Counted from the first letter of the stretch, positions 9,957-21,701 are shown. The stretch: DNA of 57,500 bases from Halichondria panicea (GCF_963675165.1 NC_087383.1:6487139-6544638); one strand, 5' to 3'. Notes: a model not told the origin generated them from the sequence alone. Translations and numbers: made by a program.

Positions 9957-10747
9957 ATTATAGCAGAGATACAAAAGAAAGGGGATTGGAAATGACCGCC
10001 CACGCCCTATGTAAAAGGACTGACATCCGGTGAAGCACTCCGTGTAATTATTGCGCTCGCAAATAATTACATGGAGGACTGCGCTACGGTTTTGTATCCC
10101 TGGTTTCTAGCTCTCCTATCCACTAGAGATCACTCAGGGCCTGGGAGATACTTGAGAGAAGTAAGCTTATACCACTGACAAGCTCTAAGTCCGTTGTCTT
10201 TACTCTGTTTCCAATTTTTTTGAGTTTAGCTTGAATTACTGTATGTCAACTTTTCTCTGTCCCTCCTGTGAAGTCAAAACAGCAAAGGACATTGCTTGAC
10301 TTGGTTATTATGTATCTAAGTGCTACATAGAATGGCTTCATGCTATAAATAAGCTGTACTGTTCATAAACGTTTGCAGTATAGTCCTTTAAACTGCTTTA
10401 GTATGCTTTAAGACACACCACGGGCCTGTCCCTCCTACGACTTCATAGTAAAGGCTATTTCTTCTTGCATAGCATTTATTTGTCTAGTAATAGTGGCTGC
10501 GTTGCTTAGTCGACTTTTTAGAGCTAAATTCTCTTTACTTTTTAGAAAAATCAACATTAAAAATGATCAATTTCACTGTTTCTATGTACAGCACATTGTA
10601 GAGCAGTCAAGACAGGTAATGAGCATGCTGACTATAAATATAATCCTTTGTAGTTTTAGCCACGCCCTATAACGCGGAATGCTTCACGCAAAAATTTCGT
10701 AAAAATTTCGTTTCCAATCCCCTTTCTTTTGTATCTCTGATTATAGC
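9957..10747. mobile_element. hAT-like nonautonomous element with 7-8 bp target duplication
   Basis: The element spans about 9,964-10,739. Its ends are perfect inverted repeats of nearly 30 bp beginning CAGAGATACAAAAGAAAGG. ATTATAG lies on both sides (9,957-9,963 and 10,740-10,746); an alternative placement gives the 8-mer ATTATAGC. An 8-bp duplication with CAGAG-type ends is characteristic of hAT transposons. The interior has no long frame. Confidence 0.8.
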
Positions 10748-11461
10748 AAATCATTGAGAAATTGAAATTACAAAAGTGTGTTCAGTTTGCAGTGCTCTTG
10801 CACACTATAGAGAGATAGTCCTCCCTCCATGCAGTGTGACAGCCAGCACCGTCGCGAGTATGTGGCACTGCATCGCTGGCCCCCCGCCCATCCGCCCATG
10901 GGACCATCTGGGATATCTGCAGCAAATGCATAATACATTAGTCTCAAGCAATGGTTGTTGTATAAACCACCTACCTATTGAGGCTATCCCAGTCCAGTTG
11001 ATTAGAAGGTTCTGTTAGTTTCCAGTTGGTTTGAAGGTTATGTTAAATCCAGGTGGTTAGAAATCGAGTATAGTTATACGTACTGTCTATATACAGGGAC
11101 AAAGCATCATGTGTGTATATAGTACTAGGCACACCCACAGCTCACATGAAGGTGTGGAAAGGTAGGTGTGGCCTTGCATTAGAGGCGTGGTCACATGTAC
11201 ATTGTAGGTGTGGCCTGACTACTCCTCCTGATCATTTTTCTTCTTTTATGATTTATAACAACGAAAACGAAAAAAGAAATGAAAATATGAAGGGGCCCCC
11301 AATAAATAAAATGAGTTGATGATTGAATTATGACTGATGAGATGTAGTTGAGTGTAGTAGCTGTGGGTACAAGGGCAGAGGGTTAGAATACACACACACG
11401 ATTGTATAGGACAATAATGTTGCAACTCATAATACACACACAACACTATAATTATAGCATG
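10748..11461. other. unassigned intergenic DNA
   Basis: No exon or repeat recognised. Short frames lack splice or homology support. Confidence 0.4.
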
Positions 11462-11641
11462 TACAGTGGAACCCCTCTATAACGAACACCTTTGCATGCA
11501 TGGGGATCAATGTTTAGGCCTTTATACATCAGAGGTGGCCTTTGTTGAGAGGTTGTTTTAATTGTAGTACACAAACTGTTATTTGGGACCTGAGTGCCTG
11601 GCCTTTATTCGGAGGTGGTTGTTAACAGAGGTTCCACTGTA
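11462..11641. mobile_element. TA-flanked fold-back element (CAGTGGAACC ends)
   Basis: CAGTGGAACCCCTCTATAAC at 11,464 is mirrored by GTTAACAGAGGTTCCACTG ending at 11,639. TA lies on both sides. The size and TA duplication fit Tc1/mariner-type nonautonomous elements. Confidence 0.8.
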
Positions 11642-11655
11642 ATACATATATAATA

Positions 11656-12209
11656 TCCGACTAGAAAAACATTTGCAATGTGAAAAATTGCTAGGATTGG
11701 CCAGGGGAACCACAAAAAAGCGTGGGAACAAGAAATCAGACGAGAGCATAACTCCAATCCGTTACAACGTCAATCACATGTATACTGGTAGTTTTCCCAT
11801 GTTTTCCCAGCCAATATGCCACGCAATTTTTACTGGTGGAGTGATGACCAATCCCTATATATATTTATTATACATCCATTTTAGAATGTGGGGCACATAA
11901 TCATGATGATTTGTGATGAATTGATGTTCCTAATACATGCAGTGTTGAGCACAGGTACACACAGTCCATCCATGAGTAGTAACATGCACGGACCGTACTG
12001 GTGACTGCATGGAATGATGTGGTGGATGGAAGCTGATAGGTGGATCTGGAACACAGTCTATTATTTAATATACTATGTATTGTACATGTTCATGACGTTG
12101 TAACGGATTGGAGTTATGCTCTCGTCTGATTTCTTGTTCCCACGCTTTTTTGTGGTTCCCCTGGCCAATCCTAGCAATTTTTCACATTGCAAATGTTTTT
12201 CTAGTCGGA
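11656..12209. mobile_element. 554-bp element with ~115-bp inverted ends (TCCGACTAG), copy 1
   Basis: Starts TCCGACTAGAAAAACATTTG and ends with its complement. The arms match for over 100 bp, including ACCACAAAAAAGCG and CTCCAATCCGTTACAACGTC. Copy 2 is at 44,144-44,685, and the flank on one side is also shared. It therefore probably rode within the larger inverted-repeat element. Confidence 0.85.
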
Positions 12210-13084
12210 TTCCCTTTCTTTTTCAGCACAGTTTATGTATCATGACATGCATAAGTGGAACGTCAAGAGGCAGTACAAGAAGAGAAGACAGGACTATAAT
12301 CAGATATCTTCTCGAATATCTCTGGACTAATAATTATAGTATAATGAGTAATAATTTATTGCTTGATAATTATGTTGAATTTGCGAATCAGTATTAAATG
12401 ACAGCCATTTTAAGAGCATGATATCTAGCCAGTGCATATAGCATGCCTGTCAGAGAAAGGGAGCTAGAGCTGAACAGTGTGAAGAAAAGGAACACCTCAG
12501 GCTCTGGAAAAGCACTGCTGCACTGATTTTAGGCGCACGGTTTATTAGCCACGCCTATCTATTATTATTGGCCACAACGCAATTGCTGAGTCATTAAAGA
12601 TGGCGGAATTGTCTAGGTAAGAGAAATAGAGACTGAGAGGTCATCTGCCTCGTGGAAGCAATCGCAAATCTGAAGAAGCGCTTTGTAATCCAGGTTGTAG
12701 TCGTTTGGAAACCCTGTGCAGAATGTCCTGGAGATGGCTGTACTTGGAGTAAATGCTGGGCAAGAAACTTACTTACTTACTTACTTAATCACTTACTTAC
12801 TTACTTACTTAGTCAGTGAGACAAAGAGCGGTGAAACGTCGAAATAGTGCAATGTTTAAAATGAAAATATTCATTCATTAAAATGTTTATGGATTATGAA
12901 ATGAGAGATACAAAGAGAGAAAAGGCTAAATAAACTATCTGTTCAGCCAGTTTCTTGATGTGGCCTTTCCCTGCAGATATAGAACAGTTTGAACATGAGT
13001 CAAAATAATTGAAATATTGCTAAACACAGGCAAACCCACTGCCAATCCTATGTAAAATGTAAAAACCTACTGGTTTTACTAATA
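12210..13084. mobile_element. half copy of the large inverted-repeat element
   Basis: Matches, in inverse orientation, about 43,337-44,143. It also matches directly the arm ending at 46,023. The right end is CTGGTTTTACTAATA at 13,084, the same terminus as the complete copy. The left half is missing beyond the TCCGACTAG element. Confidence 0.75.
12768..12812. repeat. CTTA tetranucleotide microsatellite
   Basis: (CTTA)n tract. The same tract appears at 44,767-44,803 and, inverted, at 43,588-43,619 in the related element arms. Confidence 0.95.
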
Positions 13085-13093
13085 GACACTCAC

Positions 13094-13231
13094 TTTTTCT
13101 TAAGGAGGAGGACATTGTATTCCACCAATGCCAGTGATGTCATTGCCGGTGAAGAGATGCTCCATACAGACTTGACTTAATTCAGTATAGTAGCAGTAAA
13201 TACTCTGTATAGTGTTGTTTCCTCTAGTATT
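13094..13231 (-). pseudogene. exon-like unit 4 of the tandem array, decayed
   Basis: It starts after TACTAG with LEETTLYRVF and ends YNVLLLKK before a GTGAGTG donor. An in-frame stop interrupts the middle. Start and end text correspond to the units at 14,041 and 13,579. It lies immediately beside the end of the inverted-repeat element at 13,084, whose insertion may have disabled this end of the array. Confidence 0.45.
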
Positions 13232-13578
13232 CTCCAAATTCCGCCAGTGGTCTGTATTGTGATAATAACATTGTTAGGGCAGAGGTTAGGACACAGCATG
13301 TAATGTAATGCTCATGCAGTAATAATAATGATGCCTATTATTATAATGCTGGATATAACTCCACCCTTGCAGTACAACCCAGGTGAGGAGTGCCAGTATC
13401 AGTCGCTGTCCGTCCACTGTCCCTGTATAGAAACAATTATACACATGCCTACTAGACTATGACCACTTAAGCCTCTCAATACTAACATTTAACACTATGT
13501 GTGTATACAGTTTATGCTACACAAGAGTAGCTAGGGGGAGGGGCTTAGTATCATGTGATACAAATCACACACACTCAC

Positions 13579-13690
13579 TCGTCCTTAAGGAGGAGGACGT
13601 TGTTTGTATTGAAATCCTTCCAGTGATATAGAGACTTGACTTGAGTATAGCAGTAGGAGTATAGTAGATAGGCTTGCTGTTTCCTGTAAT
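13579..13690 (-). CDS. exon-like unit 3 of the tandem array
   Basis: An open frame of about 36 codons runs from an acceptor (CACCAG or TTACAG) to the donor GA|GTGAGTG. It contains QQAYLLYSYCYTQVKSLYHW and ends TNNVLLLKDE. The end matches the NNILLLKDE of unit 1 and the NFPILKDE of unit 2. A second frame resembles unit 2 at its start, so a frame change may have occurred. Function unknown. NNVLLLKDE superficially resembles the segment after a kinase catalytic loop, but no kinase context is visible. Confidence 0.45.
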
Positions 13691-14040
13691 CTGGTGAGCA
13701 TGGCAGAGAGGCATGCATGGGGACACATGCATGGGGGGGAGTGGGACTCAATACTAAAGGAGTCAGTCTCAGTCTCAGTACATGTCTAATAGTGTGTTTT
13801 TTCGAGTTAAAATTAATCAGCTCTGCATTGCTTGCTTGGAATTCCAACAGTAGTCTGTATTGTAAAACACAATAGATTATTAGTGTAGAGGTGAGGAACA
13901 CATAACATGGAATTCAGTACTAATACAATAATGCTCATGTCAGTCATAATTATTATAATGGTCAGTAACTTACAAACACACACACACAAGAGTAGCTAGG
14001 GGGAGGGGCATGTCATGTGATACAGATTATACACACTCAC

Positions 14041-14158
14041 TCGTCTTTAAGGATGGGGAAGTTTGTTAATTCTGCCAGTACGTAGAGATATGATCCATAT
14101 CGTGCAGACTTGTACTTGAGTAGTAGCAGTGCGTTGTATAGACTGGACGCTTCCTCTA
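14041..14158 (-). CDS. exon-like unit 2 of the tandem array
   Basis: From acceptor TAATAG the frame reads EEASSLYNALLLLKYKSARY, then GSYLYVLAELTNFPILKDE, and meets the donor GA|GTGAGTG. It is intact and amphipathic-helical in character. This is the best-preserved unit of the array and the best query for identifying the family. I do not recognise the protein; a helical-repeat scaffold is a guess. Confidence 0.5.
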
Positions 14159-14319
14159 TTAGAGTTCCATTAGTGGTCTCCGGCCGGCTCAGAACATGTA
14201 TTGTGACAAGAGGTGATTGGGGTCAGAGGTCAGGACACATCATTATAGCATGCTAATTGGACACAATGCTCAGTATAATGAACGTCATTATAATGCTCAG
14301 TAACTACATAATTGTAATG

Positions 14320-14406
14320 CTCAGTAAAATACAACTGCCATTCCAGCCTCCTATCCATGCAGGTGAGGAGTGCCAGTATGAGTCCTTGCATGTTCCTCCA
14401 GTGTCC
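14320..14406 (-). CDS. companion exon of the tandem array
   Basis: The acceptor TTTCTACAG is followed by GHWRNMQGLILALLTCMDRR. The homologous segment starting at 13,422 has lost one base relative to this one and runs into a stop, so only this copy is open. I could not place its donor confidently. Its position between units 1 and 2 suggests that the ancestral repeat unit contained two exons. Confidence 0.4.
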
Positions 14407-14544
14407 CTGTAGAAACAATTATACACATCAACCAGAGCAGCTCAGTATAGTGTGTATTGATTGCATGAGAGGATACCAACACACACACAACAGTAGCTAG
14501 GGGGAGGGGCTTAATGCCATGTGATATAGATTATACACACTCAC

Positions 14545-14640
14545 TCGTCCTTAAGGAGGAGGATGTTGTTTCTTCGAGTGGCTGGAGATACTTGACTTGG
14601 GGACTTGAGTAGATAGCTTGTCTTAAAGATATTTTGTAGA
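14545..14640 (-). CDS. exon-like unit 1 of the tandem array
   Basis: Open frame of about 32 codons containing FKTSYLLKSPSQVSPATRRN and ending NNILLLKDE at the donor GA|GTGAGTG. It is the most upstream unit on the coding strand. The upstream acceptor is not clear. Same unknown family as the neighbouring units. Confidence 0.4.
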
Positions 14641-14649
14641 CTTAGACAC

Positions 14650-15213
14650 TTGATTTTGCAGTTTTAACGTTTTTTGTCGTCCATTTTCAGTTCTGTAGAA
14701 ATCAATAGAGCAGGTCATCTAACACACACAACTGCAGCCACAGTAATATGCTAGTACAACACTCCTCACCAGTCACTCTATTCCAGGCACCATAGTCTCC
14801 AACACCAACACAACACAATAGAGTGACTATTGAAATAATAGAGCTCTATATAATAACGAGGGGCCCCTCAAAACATAATAGCTGATAATTATGAATGAGA
14901 TGACTGGTCTTTGTAATAGTCGAGTGTGATAGATGAGGAGATATCGTTGTGTATGGCCGGCCATACATGTACGTGTAGCCTTCAAGAAGATTCGTTAGTG
15001 TTCGTGGCCGGCCACCTGATTGGCGAGTATAGAAGAATCGAGAGTCTTGAGAACGGGCTTGATTTTGAAAAAAATAATGTAGAGAAATCTCATGTGTCAG
15101 CTTTTTATAAGATTTTCCGCGCATGCGTTTACAGATTATTATTATTGCTGGCTCAGCAGTTTTCTGCAGAAAAGAAGGAGGGGCTGGATATTGTACAATG
15201 CAGCAACCACATT
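14650..15213. other. unassigned intergenic DNA
   Basis: Contains a pair of GGCCGGCCA sites in inverse context near 14,957 and 15,007 but no supported gene. A 97-codon frame at 14,926-15,219 has no recognisable domain or splice support. Confidence 0.35.
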
Positions 15214-15449
15214 GCATAAGCAGTCAGAGACACTTTCTCCGGTCCATGTAGTCACACACAGTTTGCTATGACCTTGTATAACCTGTTGTAGGGTTCATTG
15301 GACCTTTTTGGTAACTATAAATTCCTTTGTTGCATAAGCAGTCAGAGACACTTTCTCCGGTCCATGTAGTCACACACATTTTGCTATGACCTTGTATAAC
15401 CTGTTGTAGGGTTCATTGGACCTTTTTGGTAACTATAAATTCCTTTGTT
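15214..15449. repeat. 118-bp perfect-looking tandem duplication
   Basis: Two head-to-tail copies of a unit starting GCATAAGCAGTCAGAGACAC, with only a one-base difference noticed (CACAGTTTGC against CACATTTTGC). Very recent. Confidence 0.95.
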
Positions 15450-15457
15450 TCTCTATG

Positions 15458-15813
15458 AGGCCACTGTTAGTTGCATTTGTTTCAGATGAGTATACTAGCT
15501 CGACCCCGATGAGGGAGGGAGGGAGGCCTTTATTACTCATTATCCCATTATTATATTTTGATGACGTTATATCCTGTTTTTTAACTGACGACAATACACA
15601 AAAGGACGGAGTATGAAAAAAATAATTTAATTTTTTTACGCACTGGCTGTTTGGTGCACAATGCAACTTGCAACATGGCACATGGTAAAATAATGCAATG
15701 TCAGCCAAAAAAAGGACTTTGACCTCAAATAATGGCTGACTTAATTGAGGAGGTGAGCAAAACGAGGAGGGAGGTTGATCTGAAACAAGTATGCATGCAA
15801 CTAACAGTGGCCT
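15458..15813. mobile_element. inverted-repeat element (AGGCCACTGTTAG ends)
   Basis: AGGCCACTGTTAGTTGCAT at the left is mirrored at the right, with ends matching for about 30 bp. The interior contains no supported gene. Target duplication not clear. Confidence 0.7.
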
Positions 15814-16159
15814 AAACATGATTATTACAGTCACAATGATGAGAGCCTTCATGTCTTCTTATACGTAGCGTCGGAGAGTTTGGAGCTTTTTGAAGAGGCA
15901 GTTGATTGATCTTCAGTGAGTATGATGCACTTTCTGCAACTGCTTTTATACACGGATGTTAATAAAAGGGATATCCCTGCATGCACAGACAAATCTATAA
16001 AGACATGCACCTTAATATCGGCAGCCCTTGAGGCTCCTGAAGAATGAGGAAAAGAGTCCATATGTGTGTACCTCCCATGCAGACACTATAATTTGTTTCA
16101 TCTTCTATAATGAAGTGCATCAGTTGGTTAACCCATGCAGCCATCTACATCTATATAAG
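15814..16159. other. unassigned intergenic DNA
   Basis: No gene, RNA or repeat recognised. Confidence 0.35.
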
Positions 16160-16200
16160 TCGAGACCAGGCCGATTTTAATCGGCCTGGTCTCGAGGCTA
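16160..16200. repeat. 16-bp-arm palindrome related to TAGCC element ends
   Basis: Perfect inverted repeat with arms TCGAGACCAGGCCGAT around TTTA, followed by GGCTA. It looks like two minimal TAGCC-type termini fused head to head. Confidence 0.8.
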
Positions 16201-18019
16201 TACTATAAGCCATGCACCATCACAAATACACTGAGGTGCCTTTTCTTACTACTCAACATCCAGGTAATCTAATTCTTCATTATACTGATAGCTTCCAAGT
16301 AACCTGCTTCCAATAATTTCACCGTCAAGCTTTGTTGGGGAACTCGGAGAGATCATCTTTGTCGTGAATTCTTGTCGGATAGATAAATATTTTGGTCACA
16401 TTTTTGCTTATGTAATTAAATAGCTGGACCAGATTATGGTGCTGTTATAACACTTGCAGAGTGTACTCTATATAGAACAATCAATAACATGATCTTGGTT
16501 TTGACATCTACACCGGCTTTATATAATACATCTACATACAACTTTGTATATGCATGATTGTATAAGCATTCTCAGCACATTCCTAGCTTTTGTCATCGTA
16601 TAACTATTGAGTATATACAAGCTTTGCAGTTTGTTGAGGAACTTAGATTCTCAAAAATTGTTGAGTGTCCTGAGGTATTTCACATCTGTATCACCTTGTT
16701 TGCTTTTATCGGGACCTTATAGGCTATTTTTGGCTTTCTCCATCGAAACTTGACACTGTTACTAGCTATATAATCTTATTTATCGAGACAAAAAAGAGGT
16801 GTAATTTTGTATTAGTTTTGTATTGCTTTGCTTTGAATTTCAGGTACGGAAATAACTTTGATGCAGTATACTCTTGGTTTGAACACAGTTTAGAGAATCC
16901 TTTTACGTCACTGTTTGCTCTTATAATTATATAGACTATAGCTAGTACTCGCGTTCCAGAAGTTTGAGTTGCACTGAGTGCATGCAATATTGTAGTGTGT
17001 AAAGAACGCTGGATGGTTATCGGGCTTTTCCTGTTTAACTTGTAACGTGCATGTGGTAGTGTCCGGTGCCTGAGATATATATATAATTATGTTCGTTGGC
17101 AATCCTAGTTGTAGAAACTGGTGACATAAATGTATTAGCTATATACTTGAGGACTCTTATAATTATAATAATATACCTACTTATTTTTTCATTCCGATTC
17201 GGAACGTTATATCTCATGTTTTGTATGGGCTATCGTCAATTGCTCAGCTGTTAGCGATTGTTCCTTCACATTGCTCTCACATTCAACAGTTACAATGTCT
17301 ATACGGTCTTTTGAAAGCACTTTGAACTCTACTTCGGCATGCACGAGCATGTATAATGGGTTTCCTGTAATAAGCCTAACTGCTATTTGCATAACAGGTT
17401 TGCGAGAAAATAAAATAATGTATAATGTACCACTCAGCATTAATTATCATGGGAAATAGCATACCTGATCTGACTGTATGAATGATGCTGATATCAATTT
17501 CAGTTGTGCATAATTATACTCAGACATGAACAAGCTAGTTGGTAGCTTATAAGTTAAAATTTTGAAATGCCCATGGCTAGTATTCTACAGATATAATAGC
17601 TGTTATACAAATCATCGTAAGCAGGTCTTTATGCAATGGACAACCATGCACGGGAATGAGTTGTCAGGACGGATTGTCACTACATATATATAGTGCCAAT
17701 ACAGAACTTTAACAATAATACTGTGCAAATAGTGTGCTACAAGGAGAATTAGGGGGAGCCCCAAGGCTGTCAGCCTGATGATATATTTTCTTTTTCTTAT
17801 TATTCTCTTTCAAATTTTACTACGTAGCGGTGGTGTTCAGTCTGTCAATTATCAGTGATGATTTTTAAATTATTATTTTGTAGCTATATCGAACCATTCG
17901 TACTTATTATCATAATTATGCATGTGCTATTAATTAACGTGTGCCTGGCCAATTGTGGATTCAATCTAACATGCAGTGGTAATATCGGGATCTTTAAATC
18001 ACACAAAAGAGTATAATTA
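16201..18019. other. AT-rich intergenic DNA, nothing assigned
   Basis: No exon with splice support, no RNA gene and no clear repeat seen over 1.8 kb. Short frames on both strands are unsupported. Confidence 0.4.
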
Positions 18020-18093
18020 TAGCCTCGATCCCTATAGTTGTTCACCTATTATAACCATTATAAGAGCGAAAAATCGGCCTGGGATCGAGGCTA
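18020..18093. mobile_element. 74-bp minimal TAGCC element
   Basis: TAGCCTCGATCCC at the left is mirrored by GGGATCGAGGCTA at the right. The right arm, including the ATAAGAGCGAAAAATCGGCC part, matches the terminal repeat of the element at 22,141-23,235. It is a deletion derivative of that family. An eroded relative lies near 18,176-18,235. Confidence 0.75.
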
Positions 18094-19041
18094 CAATGTG
18101 CTGGGCTTAATATAAAGACATCAAAAATCTATTTGTAGTTGTATACTGCATGATATAGCATTACCTGAGGTATAGCCTCTTTCCCAGCCTCATTATCTCT
18201 ATTTCAACATTGTTATAAATCGGCCCGGGACCACATTACAGAAAGTCCTCTATAATAATTATATTTAGTGCCGAAAGATAAAGTACTCCTCCATGCATGC
18301 CATGCCTAGTGGCTATAGTGCTTATACAGTACATATCTTGTAATAACTAATAATAAGATGTGAGAATATAATTATTATAGGTCGACCAGACTCTGATCAA
18401 GAGGGTCAAATTATGCTAATTATTATAATTATACAATGTGCTGCCAACATTTCAGTACTCTTCTCTCGTGTAGATGAACTAGCCGACCCTTTAAATGGTT
18501 TCAGTCTGGACCACCGTGAGAAGCAGCTGTCAGGTACGTGTGAGTGTAGTGGTTAGTATCATTGTGTGTATACTGTGTTAGAACTCAAAATGTTAGTGAT
18601 GCATCATATGAGGTCCGCAATAATTATACTAAGGTGCATGGCTTGGCTATAATTATATAATGTTTCTTCTTGCATAATAAATTATTCATATTTTACAGTG
18701 GCCCTGAGGTAGTATACCGTACACACATAATAATTTTATAGGCTCGTCGTTTTATGGTGTAATTGTTCTGTCAACTATGTTCGGATTCTCTTATTATTCC
18801 TGCAGCTCTATAGACTGACTGTGTGGAGGTGTCACGGAGAGTGAGTGCAGAGGTGGCTGAATTGAACTTTCAGCTAAAAAAACACTCATTAATTCACAAC
18901 ATCGATCTATAAGCTATAATTATAGCTATGTTAAATAGCCTATCAAACACTTGTACTTAATTCTGCATTGAAACATGTATAGAGAGGTATTACGTTGTCC
19001 CTATATAGCTTTATTGGAGGTTACACTACACTTGGCCTGGC
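18094..19041. other. AT-rich intergenic DNA
   Basis: Apart from an eroded TAGCC-like copy near 18,176-18,235, nothing is recognised. A possible splice donor-like CAG|GTACGT near 18,530 has no supporting reading frame. Confidence 0.35.
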
Positions 19042-19187
19042 TACACTGTAAAAAAAATTATGTGTGGTTTTGACGCAGAGTGCGTGGCTATTGTGGCAAA
19101 CGTGCCTTTTTTCTTGCGTTTTTTCCTGATAATTGCCACAATAGTCACGCACTTGCGTCAAAACCACACACCATTTTTTACAGTGTA
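19042..19187. mobile_element. TA-flanked fold-back element (CACTGTAAAAAA ends)
   Basis: CACTGTAAAAAA at 19,044 is mirrored by TTTTTTACAGTG ending at 19,185, with TA on both sides. The arms pair over most of the length, e.g. GTGTGGTTTTGACGC. Tc1/mariner-type nonautonomous element. Confidence 0.85.
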
Positions 19188-19791
19188 CATGCAGTACTGT
19201 GTATATTGAATAACCCCATGCATGCATATATACATTCAAGCGCTGGTCTGAAAGATATACCACTCACTGCATGCATGGATATAAGTTATGACTTGGTGCG
19301 CATGAGCAAGCAAGTTATATAATTATATGGACGGTATAGTGTTTGTTGCTCAAGGATCAATGAAGTGCGTGTATAAGAGTTTCTATATAGGATAGTCATG
19401 GATTGAAATTTGTGGATTTGCAAAATAAAATATGCTTGCAAATAATATAATTATGTACTATTCAGTGCATGCAGCCTTTTCAGAATGAACTGTGTGTAGC
19501 AAAACTTGTCCATGCATAGAGTCTATAATAATTATACTTAATATTAGCACTATAATTATATAGAATGCTATAATAGCTATAATTATTGGTATAATAGGTA
19601 TAATTATATATAGCTGCACTGAAGAGAGCTGAAACGCTCCGATCCACTGATGCAGTATGCCATTAATTTTGCATCCTTTTCAGCAACAAGCATGCATGCA
19701 TGCATGCATGGTTGATCTCATCATTTCCTACCCTTTAATTTGAGTTTCCCTGCATGTGATTCTGCCTGACAGTCTGTATATAATAATCATT
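19188..19791. other. AT-rich intergenic DNA with a GCAT run
   Basis: Contains (GCAT)n at about 19,690-19,709. No gene supported. Confidence 0.4.
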
Positions 19792-20838
19792 AGCACGGTA
19801 GTGCTAATAGTAGGGTTGGGTCGAAAACAGCAAAAAATCCCCCTCTGGATCTCACCCAAGACACAAGACACAGTTATTTTGAGTTTATATATCTGTTGCC
19901 CATATATCATTTGTGACATTTGTGTGAAATATGAACTGAATTGAACATTGTACAAAAAAGTTATAAGAACAGCAAACTAAAAAAACAACAACTTTTTCTT
20001 CACCTTCCTCTCACATTCTTCAGTCAGATAATCTAGAGAACTGTAGGTCCACAGGACAAACTAATGGCACCGTACTGTTCTCTGTCGCCTTGGGTAGTGC
20101 TGTAACTAATCTATTTCCTTCAAAGTTAAATTTGCTAGGGTGTTAGCTACTCCCTCTTTAATGAGTGCAGAGGTGAGGTCGCCATTGTTTACCTATACTG
20201 AGCATGCTCAAACACAATTCCTTATGTCAGAAAAAAATGGTATTGCTATTATGCCCACGAGCATGTATACTATTGAGCATGCGCGTTGGCTCTCACCTGC
20301 ATTGAGATTCTGCAAATAAACTCACTGAAGTAAGAACTGCTTTAAGGTTTCCCTGCTGGCATTTCTGAAGGAAGAACTGCTTATCCTCTGCTGGAGCCAG
20401 GTATTCTTTACTAATCATTAGCACGTTAGTGCTAATAGTAGGGTTGGGTCGAAAACAGCAAAAAGGCCCCCTCTGGATCTCACCCAAGACACAAGACACA
20501 GTTATTTTGAGTTTATATATCTGTTGCCTATATCATTTGTGACATTTGTGTGAAATATGAACTGAATTGAACATTATACAAAAAAGTTATAAGAACAGCA
20601 AAACTACAAAAACAACAACTTTTTTTTCATCTTCCTCTCACGTTCTTCAGTGAGATAATCTAGAGAACTGTAGGTCCACAGGACAAACTAATGGCACCGT
20701 ACTGTTCTCTGTCGCCTTGGGTAGTGCAGTAACTAATCTATTTCCTTCAAAGTTAAATTTGCTAGGGTGGAAGCTAAGCTCTCTTTAATGAGTGCAGAGG
20801 TGAGGTCGCCATTGTTTACCTACTGAGCATGCTCAGAC
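19792..20838. repeat. ~420-bp direct duplication (19,792-20,213 and 20,420-20,838)
   Basis: Both copies begin AGCACGTTAGTGC-like and run through GGGTTGGGTCGAAAACAGC to GAGGTCGCCATTGTTTACC, offset by 628 bp. About 206 bp of unique DNA separates them. That spacer, on the minus strand, holds a short open frame with DKQFFLQKCQQGNLKAV flanked by a CAG-type site; it resembles a helix pair of an ankyrin-like repeat but is too short to call. The direct repeats lack TG...CA ends, so an LTR pair is not supported. Confidence 0.8.
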
Positions 20839-20937
20839 ATAGCAGAAAGCATGGCCACACCCCTCACCACTTAAGATCTATAGCAACAGTAGTGTTTTGC
20901 ACTGTCAATTCTTACCGCTCCAGTTAATGCTCCTTGC

Positions 20938-21006
20938 TAGCCTCGATCCCAGGCCGCACTTCATCAGGGAATCACTCTTAGACGGCCGCGCCGGTGAAGG
21001 TGGCTA
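20938..21006. mobile_element. short TAGCC-type element
   Basis: TAGCCTCGATCCCAGGCCGC at the left and GGTGAAGGTGGCTA at the right. Its relative at 23,896-23,944 is inverted and shorter. Confidence 0.6.
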
Positions 21007-21088
21007 GGCTAGCTCCTCGCATGCAAGTTAAGTTGACACAAGCTCTTATCTGAGCAGCTTTTATTCTGCCCCTAATCATAAATTTAAG

Positions 21089-21469
21089 TTATCATAAAGT
21101 TCTTGGTCTTGCAGAGATGCATGCAATAATCATATGGCTTATGATTATTGCATGCATGCATCTATATACAAGACCAAGAACTTTAGGCCACTCCAAGTGA
21201 CACTCTGGTTTCTGGTCCTGAAGTTATTCTAATTGCATGCGGGCGGGCGGCTTTTCTCATTATGTCATTATCAATTTCACCTTATGAATCTCATTATTTT
21301 GCAAATGAATATCATTATCACACTATTTTGTACTACATGGACCATTCTGCGCATGCGTAGTAGAAATAATGAGATAGAAATCCAATAATGAGATAGAAAT
21401 CTAAGAATAAAATCTGATGCGGGCGGTGGACCAGAAACCAGAGTATCACTTGGAGTGGTCTTATGATAA
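21089..21469. mobile_element. fold-back element with a second palindrome inserted in one arm
   Basis: The outer arms are TTATCATAAGACCACTCC-like and extend into CACTCTGGTTTCTGGTCC. The left arm is split by a palindrome at 21,097-21,183 with AAGTTCTTGGTCTTG ends. TA lies on both sides of the palindrome (21,095-96 and 21,184-85), the signature of a later TA-targeting insertion. Confidence 0.75.
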
Positions 21470-21701
21470 TTATCATGACAGACACTGCAACAGTGCAAAT
21501 AAAAATTCGATCAGCCTACAGCTAGCTAGCTAGCTAGATCTAGCTGTAGCAACTTTCTTTTTTATCATAGTACTATGGTAATGCCACCTACTGAAAATAT
21601 TTGATCTAGGTAGCACCATAGAATCTATGTGCTGGTACCTATAAGAAAAAAGTATACAAACAAGTGTATTTGTGAAAAAAATAATGGTGAGAAGTATAGA
21701 C

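Larger units (their letters stand above)
13090..14645 (-). repeat. tandem array of four related exon-like units
   Basis: Four units spaced about 450-510 bp apart all end, on the minus strand, in a conserved CTTAAGGACGA-type motif and a GTGAGTG donor (13,094; 13,579; 14,041; 14,545). Companion segments with TTCTA(TA)CAG|GGACA acceptors lie between them (13,422 and 14,406). The introns also resemble each other, e.g. GTAGCTAGGGGGAGGGGC recurs three times. This is exon-unit duplication in a gene I cannot identify. Confidence 0.75.

Noticed and set aside
12768-12812. CRISPR-like regular repeats
   Set aside because: Tetranucleotide microsatellite with no spacers; nothing in the window resembles a CRISPR array, as expected for animal DNA.
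14926-15219. 97-codon plus-strand frame and 123-codon minus-strand frame
   Set aside because: No recognisable domain, no splice signals that fit, and both strands are open over the same stretch.
15433-15852. 139-codon minus-strand frame
   Set aside because: Lies across a fold-back element with mirrored ends; no domain recognised.
19792-20838. Direct repeats of ~420 bp considered as an LTR pair
   Set aside because: No TG...CA ends, no primer site or polypurine tract, and the spacer is only about 206 bp. Better described as a local duplication.
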